DNA of 64,000 nucleotides from contig NZ_SDLV01000047.1 of NCBI RefSeq assembly GCF_004916905.1, forward strand, positions 124,001 to 188,000, written 5' to 3'. This document shows, one piece after another, positions 34,719 through 42,282 of the stretch. Origin of the DNA: Chryseobacterium candidae (GTDB lineage: Bacteria > Bacteroidota > Bacteroidia > Flavobacteriales > Weeksellaceae). Under the pieces are notes generated by a model, which did no database searches, was not told the DNA's origin, and was given only the letters and a program-made list of their open reading frames with translations. The first letter of the stretch is position 1, and each line of letters opens with the position of its first letter. The translations under genes and the position numbers were made by a program.

Positions 34719-34898
34719 TTATTGAGCTGCTCTTGTTTTTACCACAGTGTTTCCACCGCAAGAACACTGTCCGCAAGACTGGGCCGCTGCCTGAAGGCTG
34801 TTAACTCCTCCTTTTAGGCTGTTCATTTGCTCTTCCTGTAATTTGCTGATTTGCTCTTTGTTGATCTGTAGACCTTTTGTTAATTTAATTTTGTGCAT
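34719..34898 (-). CDS. Lanthipeptide precursor 3
   Basis: Same 59-residue product as precursor 4 (MHKIKLTKG leader start, LKGG, core ending VVKTRAAQ). Even the intergenic DNA is nearly identical, showing recent duplication. Confidence 0.93.
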   Translation of the reverse strand: MHKIKLTKGLQINKEQISKLQEEQMNSLKGGVNSLQAAAQSCGQCSCGGNTVVKTRAAQ

Positions 34899-34951
34899 GA
34901 TGTTTAATTTTAAATGTTATTGTTTATTTTAAATGTGATTGGGAGTGCTGA

Positions 34952-35131
34952 TTATTGAGCTGCTCTTGTTTTTACCACAGTGTTTCCACCGCAAGAACAC
35001 TGTCCGCAAGACTGGGCCGCTGCCTGAAGGCTGTTAACTCCTCCTTTTAGGCTGTTCATTTGCTCCTCCTGTAATTTGCTGATTTGCTCTTTGTTGATTT
35101 GTAGTCCTTTAGATAATTTCATTTTGTTCAT
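34952..35131 (-). CDS. Lanthipeptide precursor 2
   Basis: A 59-residue precursor with leader start MNKMKLSKG (like precursor 5 apart from Ser for Thr at residue 7) and the common core ending VVKTRAAQ. It joins the leader version of one subtype to the core of the other, which suggests recombination within the array. Confidence 0.93.
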   Translation of the reverse strand: MNKMKLSKGLQINKEQISKLQEEQMNSLKGGVNSLQAAAQSCGQCSCGGNTVVKTRAAQ

Positions 35132-35184
35132 GATGTTTAATTTTAAATGTTATTGTTTATTTTAAATGTGATTGGGAGTGCTGA

Positions 35185-35364
35185 TTATTGAGCTGCTCTT
35201 GTTTTTACCACAGTGTTTCCACCGCAAGAACACTGTCCGCAAGACTGGGCCGCTGCCTGAAGGCTGTTAACTCCTCCTTTTAGGCTGTTCATTTGCTCTT
35301 CCTGTAATTTGCTGATTTGCTCTTTGTTGATCTGTAAACCTTTTGTTAATTTAATTTTGTGCAT
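35185..35364 (-). CDS. Lanthipeptide precursor 1 (first of the array)
   Basis: A 59-residue precursor (MHKIKLTKG leader, LKGG at 28-31, core ending VVKTRAAQ). It lies 88 nt after the TonB-receptor stop. A TATACTTG on the minus strand (35438-35445) is one base off a -7 box and might add a local promoter; otherwise it is read from the receptor promoter. Confidence 0.93.
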   Translation of the reverse strand: MHKIKLTKGLQINKEQISKLQEEQMNSLKGGVNSLQAAAQSCGQCSCGGNTVVKTRAAQ

Positions 35365-35452
35365 GATTTTAAAATTTTTAGAATAGTTGATTGTGGTTAT
35401 CTTTTCAAGTCATAAAACCTTTATTGGACCCTACTTGCAAGTATATAGTTGA

Positions 35453-37849
35453 TTAATTAATTCTGTTTCTTTCGTCCTCGTTCCCGAAATTTCTCTGCTG
35501 TTCAGATTTCAGGTTCTTGTTCCCGAATTTGTAGCTTAAAGACACTCTCACTCCTCTGGTGTCGCCATAGCTGGTGAAGTCTGTTTTCACTCCGTTAGAC
35601 TCATAAGTGATCACAGGTCGCTGGCCATTCAAAAGATCCATACCGGTAACCGTAAGCGTCAGTTTCTTATCCAGGAGAAGAAATTTCATAGAGACATCCA
35701 GAATATTCATGGTTGAGATATGAAAGATCTGATAACGTCCCGGAAGCTGAAGCCCGTAGTTCGCACTGAAGAATAGGGTTTTAGATTTATTCAGTGTAAA
35801 ATCATTATTTGAATAGAAATAGGCATTATATCCGTCTATTGAACTGATGAAATCTGTTTTGGACTTTACCTTCTGATAATTCACATTAAACCCTGTAAAG
35901 CTGTTCCACCAGGACCATTTATTAAAATTATAATACGTGGAAACTCCTACCTGATACGTGTTGGCATAGTTCAGAGGTGTACTTCTGGTGATATTCGTTT
36001 CAGGATCCAGAATAGAAAGATCCTGGCTGAAATCTGATACCTGAGAATAATACACAGAGGATACCCATTTTTGGTTTCTCACATAAGAAAACTCTAGATT
36101 ATCAATAATAGAAGGCTTTAAAAAAGGATTTCCTTCCGAATAATAATAAGGGCTTGTACGCACCACAAACGGATTCAGATAATCGAAATTCGGTCTGCGG
36201 ATCCTTCTGCTGTAGTTAAGAGAGAAAGAGTTTTTATCATTCGGATTATACGTCACATAGGCAGTGGGAAATAATTTCACATAATCATTTTTGTTGGTCT
36301 GATTAAGATTGTGAGAATAGCCCGTTGTCTGCGTTGCTTCCATTCTCAATCCTGCCTGGGTTTCCCATTTTTCACCCAGTTTTTTGCTTGCAGAAACATA
36401 TAGAGCTTCATTATGCTCCTTATAATTAAAAATATTCGACTGATCTGTATTGAGGACTGGTGTTCCGGTTTTACGATCTATAACCACAAGATCGTTATTG
36501 GTATTCGTATAAGTGTATTTCCCCCCGAAGCTTAAAGAAGCCCATTTCAACGGCATTTCCACATCTACTTTTCCGGAATAGTTCTCAATACGGTTCACAT
36601 TCGTATTCGTTGCCGAGAAAAAGCTTCCCGGAAGAATATTTTTCAGGGGATCCAGTTCATTTCCTGCATAAAAGTTGTAATCACTTTTTCTGTAATGGAA
36701 ATAATCAAAATCTGTAGTGATTTTTGTGCCGGTAGAATATAACTTAAATGTATTATACCAGTTAAGAGAATTCATATTGGGTTTATTGTTGGCATCCATA
36801 TCAGATGTAATGTAGGAGTTGACAGCTCCTGCCGGATTAAATCTGGAGGTGAAAGGACTGTTGGATGAGGTATTTCTGGTAAAACTCCCCAGATATTTGG
36901 CTCCTGTTGTCCATTTTTCAGATATTTTATAATCTACGCCAAGTCCCAGCCCGAGATTGTTCTCTTCAGACTTATTTTTTACATTCAGAATCCAAAGCTC
37001 ATCCGGATAATAGATTTTACTGTCTGAGGTAGTACGGAGTCTCTGAGAATTAGTATTAGCTGTAACCTGTAATGAAAGTCTGTTTCGGTTGTAATTAAAT
37101 GCTCCCTGAAGCCCGCCTCCTGCATAGGTTTTCTGAGTATAATTACCGCCGATGTTGGCATTCCAGGAATTGGCTTTTCCTTTTTTAAGTTTGATATTGA
37201 TCAGTCCGCTGTCTCCTTCTGCATCATACTTTGCTGGTGGGGTAGTAATCACTTCAATAGACTGAATATTATCTGAAGGGATAGATTTTAAGAAACTTGA
37301 AAGATCATCGGGAGACATTCTCTGAATACGGTCATCAATCATTATCAGAACTTCACCTTTTCCTACAATGGATACTTTCTCATCCTGAATACGAACCAAA
37401 GGAGTTGTTTTTAAAGCATCTATTGCTGTCCCTCCCGTAGCCGCAACCGAATTTTCCACATTGAAAACAAGACGGTCTATCTTTCTTTCCACCAGTTTTT
37501 TCTTTTGGGTTAAGCTGATCGCCTGGATTTCCTGGCTTTCCGGCTGGCTCTCTTTTATAATATAGCTTTTTGTCACCTCGCCTTCTATATTTTCACTTCC
37601 TTCGTATACCTTGCTTCCGTTCAGGAAAAATTCCATTTTATAAGAATCTGCTTTGGGAAGTTTAATAGAAAACAGTCCGTTTTCATCTGTAATTGCAGAG
37701 AACTTATCATCTCCTTTCAGCAAAATAACCTCTACGTAAGAAACATTTTTTGCCTTTTCATCAGATACTTTACCGGAAATACTCTGAGCATTAAGTTGAA
37801 TGCCCATTCCTATGAAGGATAATAAAGGTATTAAGTATTTCTTTGTCAT
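35453..37849 (-). CDS. TonB-dependent outer-membrane receptor of the lanthipeptide cluster
   Basis: I chose the ATG at 37849, giving 798 residues with a clean signal peptide (MTKKYLIPLLSFIGMGIQLNAQ). A TTG seven codons further upstream is less likely because it overlaps the -7 box. Domains: carboxypeptidase-regulatory-like sandwich (about 23-100), plug with GKGEVLIMIDDRIQRMSPDDL and NIQSIEVITTPPAKYDAEGDSGLINIKL (about 130-225), then an outer-membrane beta-barrel. It directly precedes the precursors and carries the activator-type operator and -7 box. It could export or recapture the peptide, or give immunity; none of these is proven. Confidence 0.9.
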   Translation of the reverse strand: MTKKYLIPLLSFIGMGIQLNAQSISGKVSDEKAKNVSYVEVILLKGDDKFSAITDENGLFSIKLPKADSYKMEFFLNGSKVYEGSENIEGEVTKSYIIKESQPESQEIQAISLTQKKKLVERKIDRLVFNVENSVAATGGTAIDALKTTPLVRIQDEKVSIVGKGEVLIMIDDRIQRMSPDDLSSFLKSIPSDNIQSIEVITTPPAKYDAEGDSGLINIKLKKGKANSWNANIGGNYTQKTYAGGGLQGAFNYNRNRLSLQVTANTNSQRLRTTSDSKIYYPDELWILNVKNKSEENNLGLGLGVDYKISEKWTTGAKYLGSFTRNTSSNSPFTSRFNPAGAVNSYITSDMDANNKPNMNSLNWYNTFKLYSTGTKITTDFDYFHYRKSDYNFYAGNELDPLKNILPGSFFSATNTNVNRIENYSGKVDVEMPLKWASLSFGGKYTYTNTNNDLVVIDRKTGTPVLNTDQSNIFNYKEHNEALYVSASKKLGEKWETQAGLRMEATQTTGYSHNLNQTNKNDYVKLFPTAYVTYNPNDKNSFSLNYSRRIRRPNFDYLNPFVVRTSPYYYSEGNPFLKPSIIDNLEFSYVRNQKWVSSVYYSQVSDFSQDLSILDPETNITRSTPLNYANTYQVGVSTYYNFNKWSWWNSFTGFNVNYQKVKSKTDFISSIDGYNAYFYSNNDFTLNKSKTLFFSANYGLQLPGRYQIFHISTMNILDVSMKFLLLDKKLTLTVTGMDLLNGQRPVITYESNGVKTDFTSYGDTRGVRVSLSYKFGNKNLKSEQQRNFGNEDERNRIN

Positions 37850-37867
37850 GTCTTTTATTTTATGTTT

Positions 37868-37951
37868 CAAATGTAGAATGTTGTATTTTGAACGATGCTA
37901 CACGGAAGTGTAGTTTTAGGCGGTTTGTTGTAATACTACACTTTGGTGTAG
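37868..37951 (-). promoter_or_regulatory. Operator pair and -7 box of the receptor/precursor promoter
   Basis: On the minus strand, TACATTTG (37875-37868) is a perfect -7 box. Upstream by 22 nt is CTACACGGAAGTGTAG (37898-37913). A second palindrome, CTACACTTTGGTGTAG (37936-37951), lies 38 bp further, centre to centre, inside the last codons of the acyltransferase gene. No -33 TTTG is present; the proximal palindrome takes its place. This is the arrangement of a promoter that needs an activator. Confidence 0.8.
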
Positions 37952-38560
37952 AGCACTTATTTCCTGTGTTGACATCAGGTGATAATTCTTGTCCAGGAAA
38001 TTTTTCAACCCGCTATAGGTAAGCATTACGGGGATAGTTTCTGAACCAAGATAATGAATAGGTTCGGCCAGTGTAATGGCTTCAATTCCCATAAGCTTAA
38101 GAACTTTCAGAAGCTTCGCATCACATTCCGCAATAGCAACAGAGTTTTTATTGCAGCAGACTTCATTGATTGCGTAAGCCATTAATGTTTTGAAAATTCC
38201 AAACCCCGTTTTATCAATTCCTTTTTTAATAGCAAATCTTCCGATATGCCAGATGTGGGTCTTTTTATTTTTGATAAAAGAAGATGGGGTAATCTGGAAA
38301 AGTTTCTCCAATGGAAGAACATCCTTGTGGTTCCATTTAAAAACTCTTATAGAACCATTGATCTTACCTTCGTGATCTCTGGAGACAAAAATTTTAGACT
38401 TTTTAAAGTTCTTTTCTTCATGATATATATCCTCTACTTCAGCTTTAAACTGATCCGTATCAGAATAACTTTCATGATGATTAAAATTTTCGGTAACAAC
38501 AAATTCTGCTAATTCGTATAAGTTTTTATTACTTAAAGAGTAAAAGTTAAGATGTCCCAT
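37916..38560 (-). CDS. LuxI/FeeM-like acyl-transferase (candidate signal synthase)
   Basis: A 214-residue GNAT-fold protein of the autoinducer-synthase/FeeM group. The core reads IWHIGRFAIKKGIDKTG (about 110-126), then FGIFKTLMAYAINEV, a LLKVLKLMGIEAI helix-strand and PIHYLGSETIPVMLT near 165-180. The last is the Tyr-x-Gly-x-x-x-Pro pattern shared by LuxI and N-acyl amino acid synthases. Such enzymes join an acyl chain to an amino-acid-type acceptor. It is divergent from a LuxR-type regulator gene and shares its palindromes, so it may make the inducing signal. The product is unknown. Confidence 0.75.
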   Translation of the reverse strand: MGHLNFYSLSNKNLYELAEFVVTENFNHHESYSDTDQFKAEVEDIYHEEKNFKKSKIFVSRDHEGKINGSIRVFKWNHKDVLPLEKLFQITPSSFIKNKKTHIWHIGRFAIKKGIDKTGFGIFKTLMAYAINEVCCNKNSVAIAECDAKLLKVLKLMGIEAITLAEPIHYLGSETIPVMLTYSGLKNFLDKNYHLMSTQEISALHQSVVLQQTA

Positions 38561-38579
38561 ATTTTTTTTATCTTTATAG

Positions 38580-38653
38580 TAAAATTATTACACTGAATAG
38601 TGGGATAGGCTACACTTTAGTGTAGATTCCTTAAAGTCTACACTAAAGTGTAG
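38580..38653 (-). promoter_or_regulatory. Operator pair and -7 box of the acyltransferase promoter (divergent region)
   Basis: CTACACTTTAGTGTAG (38610-38625) and CTACACTAAAGTGTAG (38638-38653) are perfect 16-bp palindromes 28 bp apart, centre to centre. On the minus strand, TAATTTTA (38587-38580), one base from the -7 consensus, lies exactly 22 nt from the proximal palindrome. The distal palindrome lies 33 nt upstream of the luxR-type ATG, where it could also control that gene. Confidence 0.8.
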
Positions 38654-38686
38654 TAACCTAAAAACTGTACCCTTAAAAACTAAACT

Positions 38687-39445
38687 ATGGAAGAGATTGG
38701 AAAATTCTTTTCAAATAAAAACAGCATTGATTCGATCTCAGAGTCAGAGAATACTCAGACTTCTGACTACCTTGAGGTCATTAAAGCCTTTGCAAGAATC
38801 ACCTATATGAGTCTGTATGTCATCGACTATCAGAAGCAGAATTTTGAGTATGTATCGGATAATCCGTTATTTCTTTGTGATCATACCCCCAAAGAAGTAG
38901 AAACAATGGGCTATGCTTTCTATTTCCGGCACGTGAAAAAAGAAGACCTGGACCTGTTGTTTAAAATCAATGAAGTAGGATTTGAATTCTACGAAAACCT
39001 GCCGGTAAATGAAAGAAAATTATACACCATTTCTTATGATTTTCACTTAGTCAATGCAAGTAAGAATACCATTCTTATCAATCATAAGCTGACCCCTCTT
39101 TTCTTATCTTCAGAAGGAAAAATGTGGAAAGCAATGTGTATTGTTTCATTATCGCATAACCACGCTTCCGGAAATATCTCTATTGTAAAGCAGGGAACTG
39201 ATGAAATCTGGAATTATGATCTGAAAGATAGCAGATGGATTAAAGAAGAAAAGGTGAAGCTCTCAGAAAGAGAAGCCGAGATTCTGCGGTTATATGCACA
39301 GGGACTTACCATTAATGAAATAGCGGATAAAATTTTCGTGACAGGAGATACCGTAAAGTTCCATAGAAGAAAGCTCTTCGACAAAATGGGAGTAAGTAAT
39401 ATTACGGAAGCGCTGTCCTATGCCACCAATTACAAACTGATTTAA
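38687..39445 (+). CDS. LuxR-type transcription regulator with PAS-like sensor domain
   Basis: A 252-residue regulator. The C-terminal part (about 190-250) is a LuxR/NarL helix-turn-helix: LSEREAEILRLYAQGLTINEIADKIFVTGDTVKFH, then RRKLFDKMGVSNITEAL. The N-terminal 180 residues look PAS-like (YMSLYVIDYQKQNFEYVSDNPL), not like the acyl-homoserine-lactone domain or a response-regulator receiver, since the conserved Asp pattern is missing. It is divergent from the acyltransferase gene across two palindromes suited to a dimeric LuxR-type protein. It is the best candidate for activating the three promoters; the ligand is unknown. Confidence 0.88.
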   Translation: MEEIGKFFSNKNSIDSISESENTQTSDYLEVIKAFARITYMSLYVIDYQKQNFEYVSDNPLFLCDHTPKEVETMGYAFYFRHVKKEDLDLLFKINEVGFEFYENLPVNERKLYTISYDFHLVNASKNTILINHKLTPLFLSSEGKMWKAMCIVSLSHNHASGNISIVKQGTDEIWNYDLKDSRWIKEEKVKLSEREAEILRLYAQGLTINEIADKIFVTGDTVKFHRRKLFDKMGVSNITEALSYATNYKLI

Positions 39446-39464
39446 TCATATAATGCACAAATAG

Positions 39465-40211
39465 CTATTCGGAAACAGCATTCATATAAAACTGAGGAAA
39501 AGTTTTGTAGGGCTTTCCTGTGGCTATTTTGAACATTATATGGGTACACATTCCGGCAACAATCCACGATGCGATCGCTAATTGAGGAGGAGGAAGATTT
39601 TCTTTCTCCTTCTTATAATCATCGATGATATTTTCCAGCCACTCATTGGGTGTTCTCCAAAACCGCAGATAACCCGCAATGTACTCTACCATTTTCAGTT
39701 CATTAAAATTTTCATCGGAAAGAATATCTAGCGGAAGACCGCCAGGTTCCAGAACGACGACTAAACCTCCCCAGCCAAGATTATAGGGATGCAGCACATG
39801 TATCCCTCTTTCCTGGCATATTTTGTCAAACACTACAGGAATATTGCTTGAAAAGTCCAATGCATTAATCGCAATATCGTGATCTCCGATTATTTCATGA
39901 ACATTTTCAGGCGTAATAAATTCACTTCGGTAGCGGATATTGGCCTCCGGATTAATGCTTTTCAACCGGTGGTATAAGGTTTCCGCTTTGTAGGAAGAAA
40001 TATCCTGATGCGTATAGTTTTGTCTGTTCAGATTAGACTGCTCAATAGTATCGCCATCCACAATGGTAATATTTTCAAAACCAAAACGAAGGGCACATTC
40101 AGCAATATTACTGCCGATTCCGCTTCCTGCAAGCAAAATAGAAAAATTTTTTATTGCCTGCTGCTCTTCCTGCTGTACGTATAACCTGTTTCGGGAATAT
40201 TTTGTTTCCAT
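39465..40211 (-). CDS. ThiF/MoeB-family E1-like adenylyltransferase
   Basis: The ATG at 40211 (METKYSRNRLYVQQ, 248 residues) is preferred because upstream in-frame codons overlap the operator and -7 box. The nucleotide loop GSGIGSN is at 29-35, followed by VDGDTIEQSNLNRQ at 51-64 (Asp, Asn and Arg of the E1 active site). The zinc-binding CxxC pairs of MoeB and ThiF are missing. E1-like enzymes adenylate a C-terminal carboxylate, either of a sulfur carrier or, in some peptide pathways, of a precursor peptide. The shared operator ties it to the lanthipeptide regulon. It might act on the peptide, or in making the signal. Confidence 0.85.
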   Translation of the reverse strand: METKYSRNRLYVQQEEQQAIKNFSILLAGSGIGSNIAECALRFGFENITIVDGDTIEQSNLNRQNYTHQDISSYKAETLYHRLKSINPEANIRYRSEFITPENVHEIIGDHDIAINALDFSSNIPVVFDKICQERGIHVLHPYNLGWGGLVVVLEPGGLPLDILSDENFNELKMVEYIAGYLRFWRTPNEWLENIIDDYKKEKENLPPPQLAIASWIVAGMCTHIMFKIATGKPYKTFPQFYMNAVSE

Positions 40212-40227
40212 TGTTTCTATTTTAATA

Positions 40228-40273
40228 CAAAAATAGGTGTCTTTATTCTGATTTTGACTACACGATAGTTTAG
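40228..40273 (-). promoter_or_regulatory. Operator and -7 box of the ThiF-like gene
   Basis: On the minus strand, TATTTTTG (40235-40228) is a perfect -7 box. Exactly 22 nt upstream is CTAAACTATCGTGTAG (40273-40258), which matches the CTACAC-N4-GTGTAG palindrome except for one base in one arm. Spacing is identical to the other two promoters of the regulon. Confidence 0.75.
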
Positions 40274-40406
40274 TTTTTGTTCTGAGAATCAAAATAAAAG
40301 CATGCGAAACATAGATTAAATATAGGATTTTTTAAAATCCTGAATTATATTATTCAATAAGTGGTGATTAAAATGAGATTAAAGGCTTAAACATTCTTTA
40401 CTGCTT

Positions 40407-41039
40407 TTATCCGTTAATTTTGACTTTATCTTCGAGTTTTTCCAGCCTTTCAAAAATATCGGTGAAAATATTTTTATCTGCGGTAGAAACATAGCCTACA
40501 ATCTTATAATACTGCTGGTCATCAGCGTTTTTAATTTTAATGTCGGATGGATATTGCAGACGGCCGTCTTTATATAGCACCAGACTTGATAAGGCTTCTT
40601 TTTCCGGATCTGTCTTATTTAAAAATAAAATGTCTCCGTAGTGATAATTAAAAAGCAATTGTTTTTCTGCAGTAAATTCATAAATCAAATCAACGGATGC
40701 TAATATTTTTTGCAATATAGGCGAATTTGGATTATTATCTTCCGTTTTAGCCTGTGTTTCCTTGCTGTTTTGAATAGCCAGTTCCGGAAAAAGCATAAGC
40801 TGATCAATATCGGAAACGCTTACCAATTGGTTTACCTGGATGATTTCAGTCAGTAATTTATCCAGATTAAGGCTAAAATGATTGGCAACCTTTAATATCG
40901 TCTCAATCTTAGGTTCTGCCCGTCCTTCCTCATAAGAGCTTATTACCCCTCTGTTTAAATCAAATAAATCAGCAAAAGCCTTCTGGCTCAGTCCTTTTAC
41001 CTGTCTTATTTTCTTAATATTAGTTCCAAAGAAGCTCAT
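40407..41039 (-). CDS. XRE-family transcription regulator
   Basis: A 210-residue protein with an N-terminal XRE helix-turn-helix (about 5-62: IRQVKGLSQKAFADLFDLN, RGVISSYEEGRAEPKIETILKVANHF). The linker contains Asn/Glu-rich stretches. The C-terminal half (about 115-190) has YKDGRLQYPSDIKIKNADDQQYY and looks like a small sensing or peptidase-like fold without an obvious catalytic dyad. It ends in a short coiled coil (ERLEKLEDKV). It is divergent from the YbjN/PspA operon and could control it. Its -7 box is TATCTTTG at 41065-41058. Confidence 0.85.
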   Translation of the reverse strand: MSFFGTNIKKIRQVKGLSQKAFADLFDLNRGVISSYEEGRAEPKIETILKVANHFSLNLDKLLTEIIQVNQLVSVSDIDQLMLFPELAIQNSKETQAKTEDNNPNSPILQKILASVDLIYEFTAEKQLLFNYHYGDILFLNKTDPEKEALSSLVLYKDGRLQYPSDIKIKNADDQQYYKIVGYVSTADKNIFTDIFERLEKLEDKVKING

Positions 41040-41057
41040 TTTGTCTAATCATTTTTG

Positions 41058-41065
41058 CAAAGATA
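41058..41065 (-). promoter_or_regulatory. -7 box of the XRE regulator gene
   Basis: Minus-strand TATCTTTG fits TAnnTTTG and gives a leader of about a dozen nucleotides before the ATG at 41039. A matching -33 is not evident. Confidence 0.6.
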
Positions 41066-41096
41066 GAGAATCTGGAATAAATAATTGCTAATAATA

Positions 41097-41127
41097 TTTG
41101 CATTTTGAAAATTTTATTTTATATTTG
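41097..41127 (+). promoter_or_regulatory. Promoter of the PspA/flotillin operon
   Basis: TTTG (41097-41100), 19 nt, TATATTTG (41120-41127): a full consensus Bacteroidota promoter. Transcription should start near 41133, 30 nt before the first gene. Confidence 0.9.
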
Positions 41128-41162
41128 TGTAGACGAAAAAATAAAACACTAAACCAGCCATC

Positions 41163-41558
41163 ATGAGAAATCAAATATTCAGAACGGTCAAAGAGTGGTT
41201 GTTAGATTATGAGTTTAACATCACGCTGGAGGATGAAGCTCAGAGAATCTTAATCATTGAAAAAGAATCCAACGGGATAAAAAACATGATCCTTATAATA
41301 TCAGATTCTATTCTGATTATGGAACAGTTTCTTTTTGAAATCAAAAACCCGTCAGAAAAAATATTCCTGAGACTGCTTCAGAAAAACAGGGACATTGTTC
41401 ACGGAGCATTTGCATTGGACGGTACAGGAAGGCGTGTGATTTTCAGAGACACACTTCCTACCGATAATATGGCACAAAACGAAGTAATGGCTTCCATCAA
41501 TTCTCTGGGAATCCTTGTGGGGGAATTTACAACAGAAATGCTAGAAATGAGTAAGTAA
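41163..41558 (+). CDS. YbjN / DUF2170-like protein
   Basis: A 131-residue single-domain protein predicted as a helix then a five-strand sheet (FNITLEDEAQRILIIEK, MILIISDSILIMEQFLFEI) and a C-terminal helix. The layout resembles YbjN and type III-chaperone-like folds, and in position it matches YjfI/DUF2170 proteins that accompany PspA paralogues. No catalytic residues are visible. It is first in an operon with PspA, a YqiJ-like protein, a flotillin and a large AAA+ ATPase, so a chaperone or adaptor role at the membrane is inferred. Confidence 0.7.
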   Translation: MRNQIFRTVKEWLLDYEFNITLEDEAQRILIIEKESNGIKNMILIISDSILIMEQFLFEIKNPSEKIFLRLLQKNRDIVHGAFALDGTGRRVIFRDTLPTDNMAQNEVMASINSLGILVGEFTTEMLEMSK

Positions 41559-41577
41559 TTCACAAAAGATATTTAAA

Positions 41578-42279
41578 ATGAACATTTTCAAAAGATTGTT
41601 AACAATAGGAAAGGCAGAGATCCATTCTGTGATCGAAAACTTTGAAGACCCAATCAATTTAACGCAAGAGGGAATCCGTGAAATGAAAGAACAGCTGGCA
41701 AAAAGCATAGAAGCACTTGCACAGTTAAAAGCACTTGCCATCCGGAAAAAGAATGAAGCGGAAACAGAAGGACAGACGGCCAAAGATTACTATAATAAAG
41801 CTATAGTCATTGTTCAGAGAGCAGAAAAAGGAGAGGTAGGAACGGCAGAAGCAGACCGTCTTGCTAAAGAAGCCCTGAAAAGACAAACTGCTTCTCAGGA
41901 AAATGCAGATGCTCTTCAGAAAGAACATGAAAAACTGTACGAAGAATGCGAAAAGATGCAGGGAAATATCAATCACCTGAAATCAAGTATTACCAAATGG
42001 GAAAATGAATTGAAAACCCTGAAAGCAAGAGTTCAGGTAAGTGAAGCTACGAAAGATATCAATCAGAAGATGACCCAGATGGATACCGGAAGCACGGTAA
42101 GCATGCTGGAAAAACTGAAAGATCGTGTTGTACAGCAGGAAGCCCTTGCTGAAGCCTATTCTGACCTTTCAAAATCAGGAAAAAGCGTTGATGAAGAAAT
42201 AGATGCTATAGTGAACAATAGTGATAAAAAGGCTGAAGAAGCCTTAAACAGATTAAAAGAAACACTTAAAAAAGGCTAA
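41578..42279 (+). CDS. PspA/IM30-family membrane-stress protein
   Basis: A 233-residue, almost wholly helical coiled-coil protein. It begins MNIFKRLLTIGKAEIHSVIENFEDPINLTQEGIREM, the amphipathic helix and Asp-Pro break typical of PspA/Vipp1/YjfJ. The long hairpin (about 25-150) is Ala/Glu/Lys-rich, and the end carries DEEIDAIVNNSDKKAEEALNRL. PspA proteins polymerise on damaged membranes and limit leakage. The operon partners suggest the YjfJ-like branch associated with flotillins rather than the PspF-controlled one. Confidence 0.9.
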   Translation: MNIFKRLLTIGKAEIHSVIENFEDPINLTQEGIREMKEQLAKSIEALAQLKALAIRKKNEAETEGQTAKDYYNKAIVIVQRAEKGEVGTAEADRLAKEALKRQTASQENADALQKEHEKLYEECEKMQGNINHLKSSITKWENELKTLKARVQVSEATKDINQKMTQMDTGSTVSMLEKLKDRVVQQEALAEAYSDLSKSGKSVDEEIDAIVNNSDKKAEEALNRLKETLKKG

Positions 42280-42282
42280 TAT

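Larger units (their letters stand above)
34251..35364 (-). repeat. Five-unit tandem array of precursor genes
   Basis: Start-to-start distances are 233, 233, 235 and 233 nt. Each unit holds one 180-nt gene and a spacer of about 53-55 nt. Coding and spacer DNA are almost identical between units, as expected from recent unequal crossing-over or gene conversion. Confidence 0.95.

Noticed and set aside
34251..35364. Regularly spaced repeats considered as a CRISPR array.
   Set aside because: The unit is about 233 nt and each contains a translated precursor gene with leader and core.
35432..35443. Perfect palindrome TACTTGCAAGTA just upstream of the precursor array, at first taken as another regulon operator.
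   Set aside because: It lacks the CTACAC/GTGTAG arms and has no 22-nt relation to a -7 box. It may only overlap a weak TATACTTG box.
40407..41558. XRE regulator next to a small protein gene read as a toxin-antitoxin pair.
   Set aside because: The two genes are divergent, the small protein has a YbjN-like fold without toxin motifs, and it is first in a long operon.
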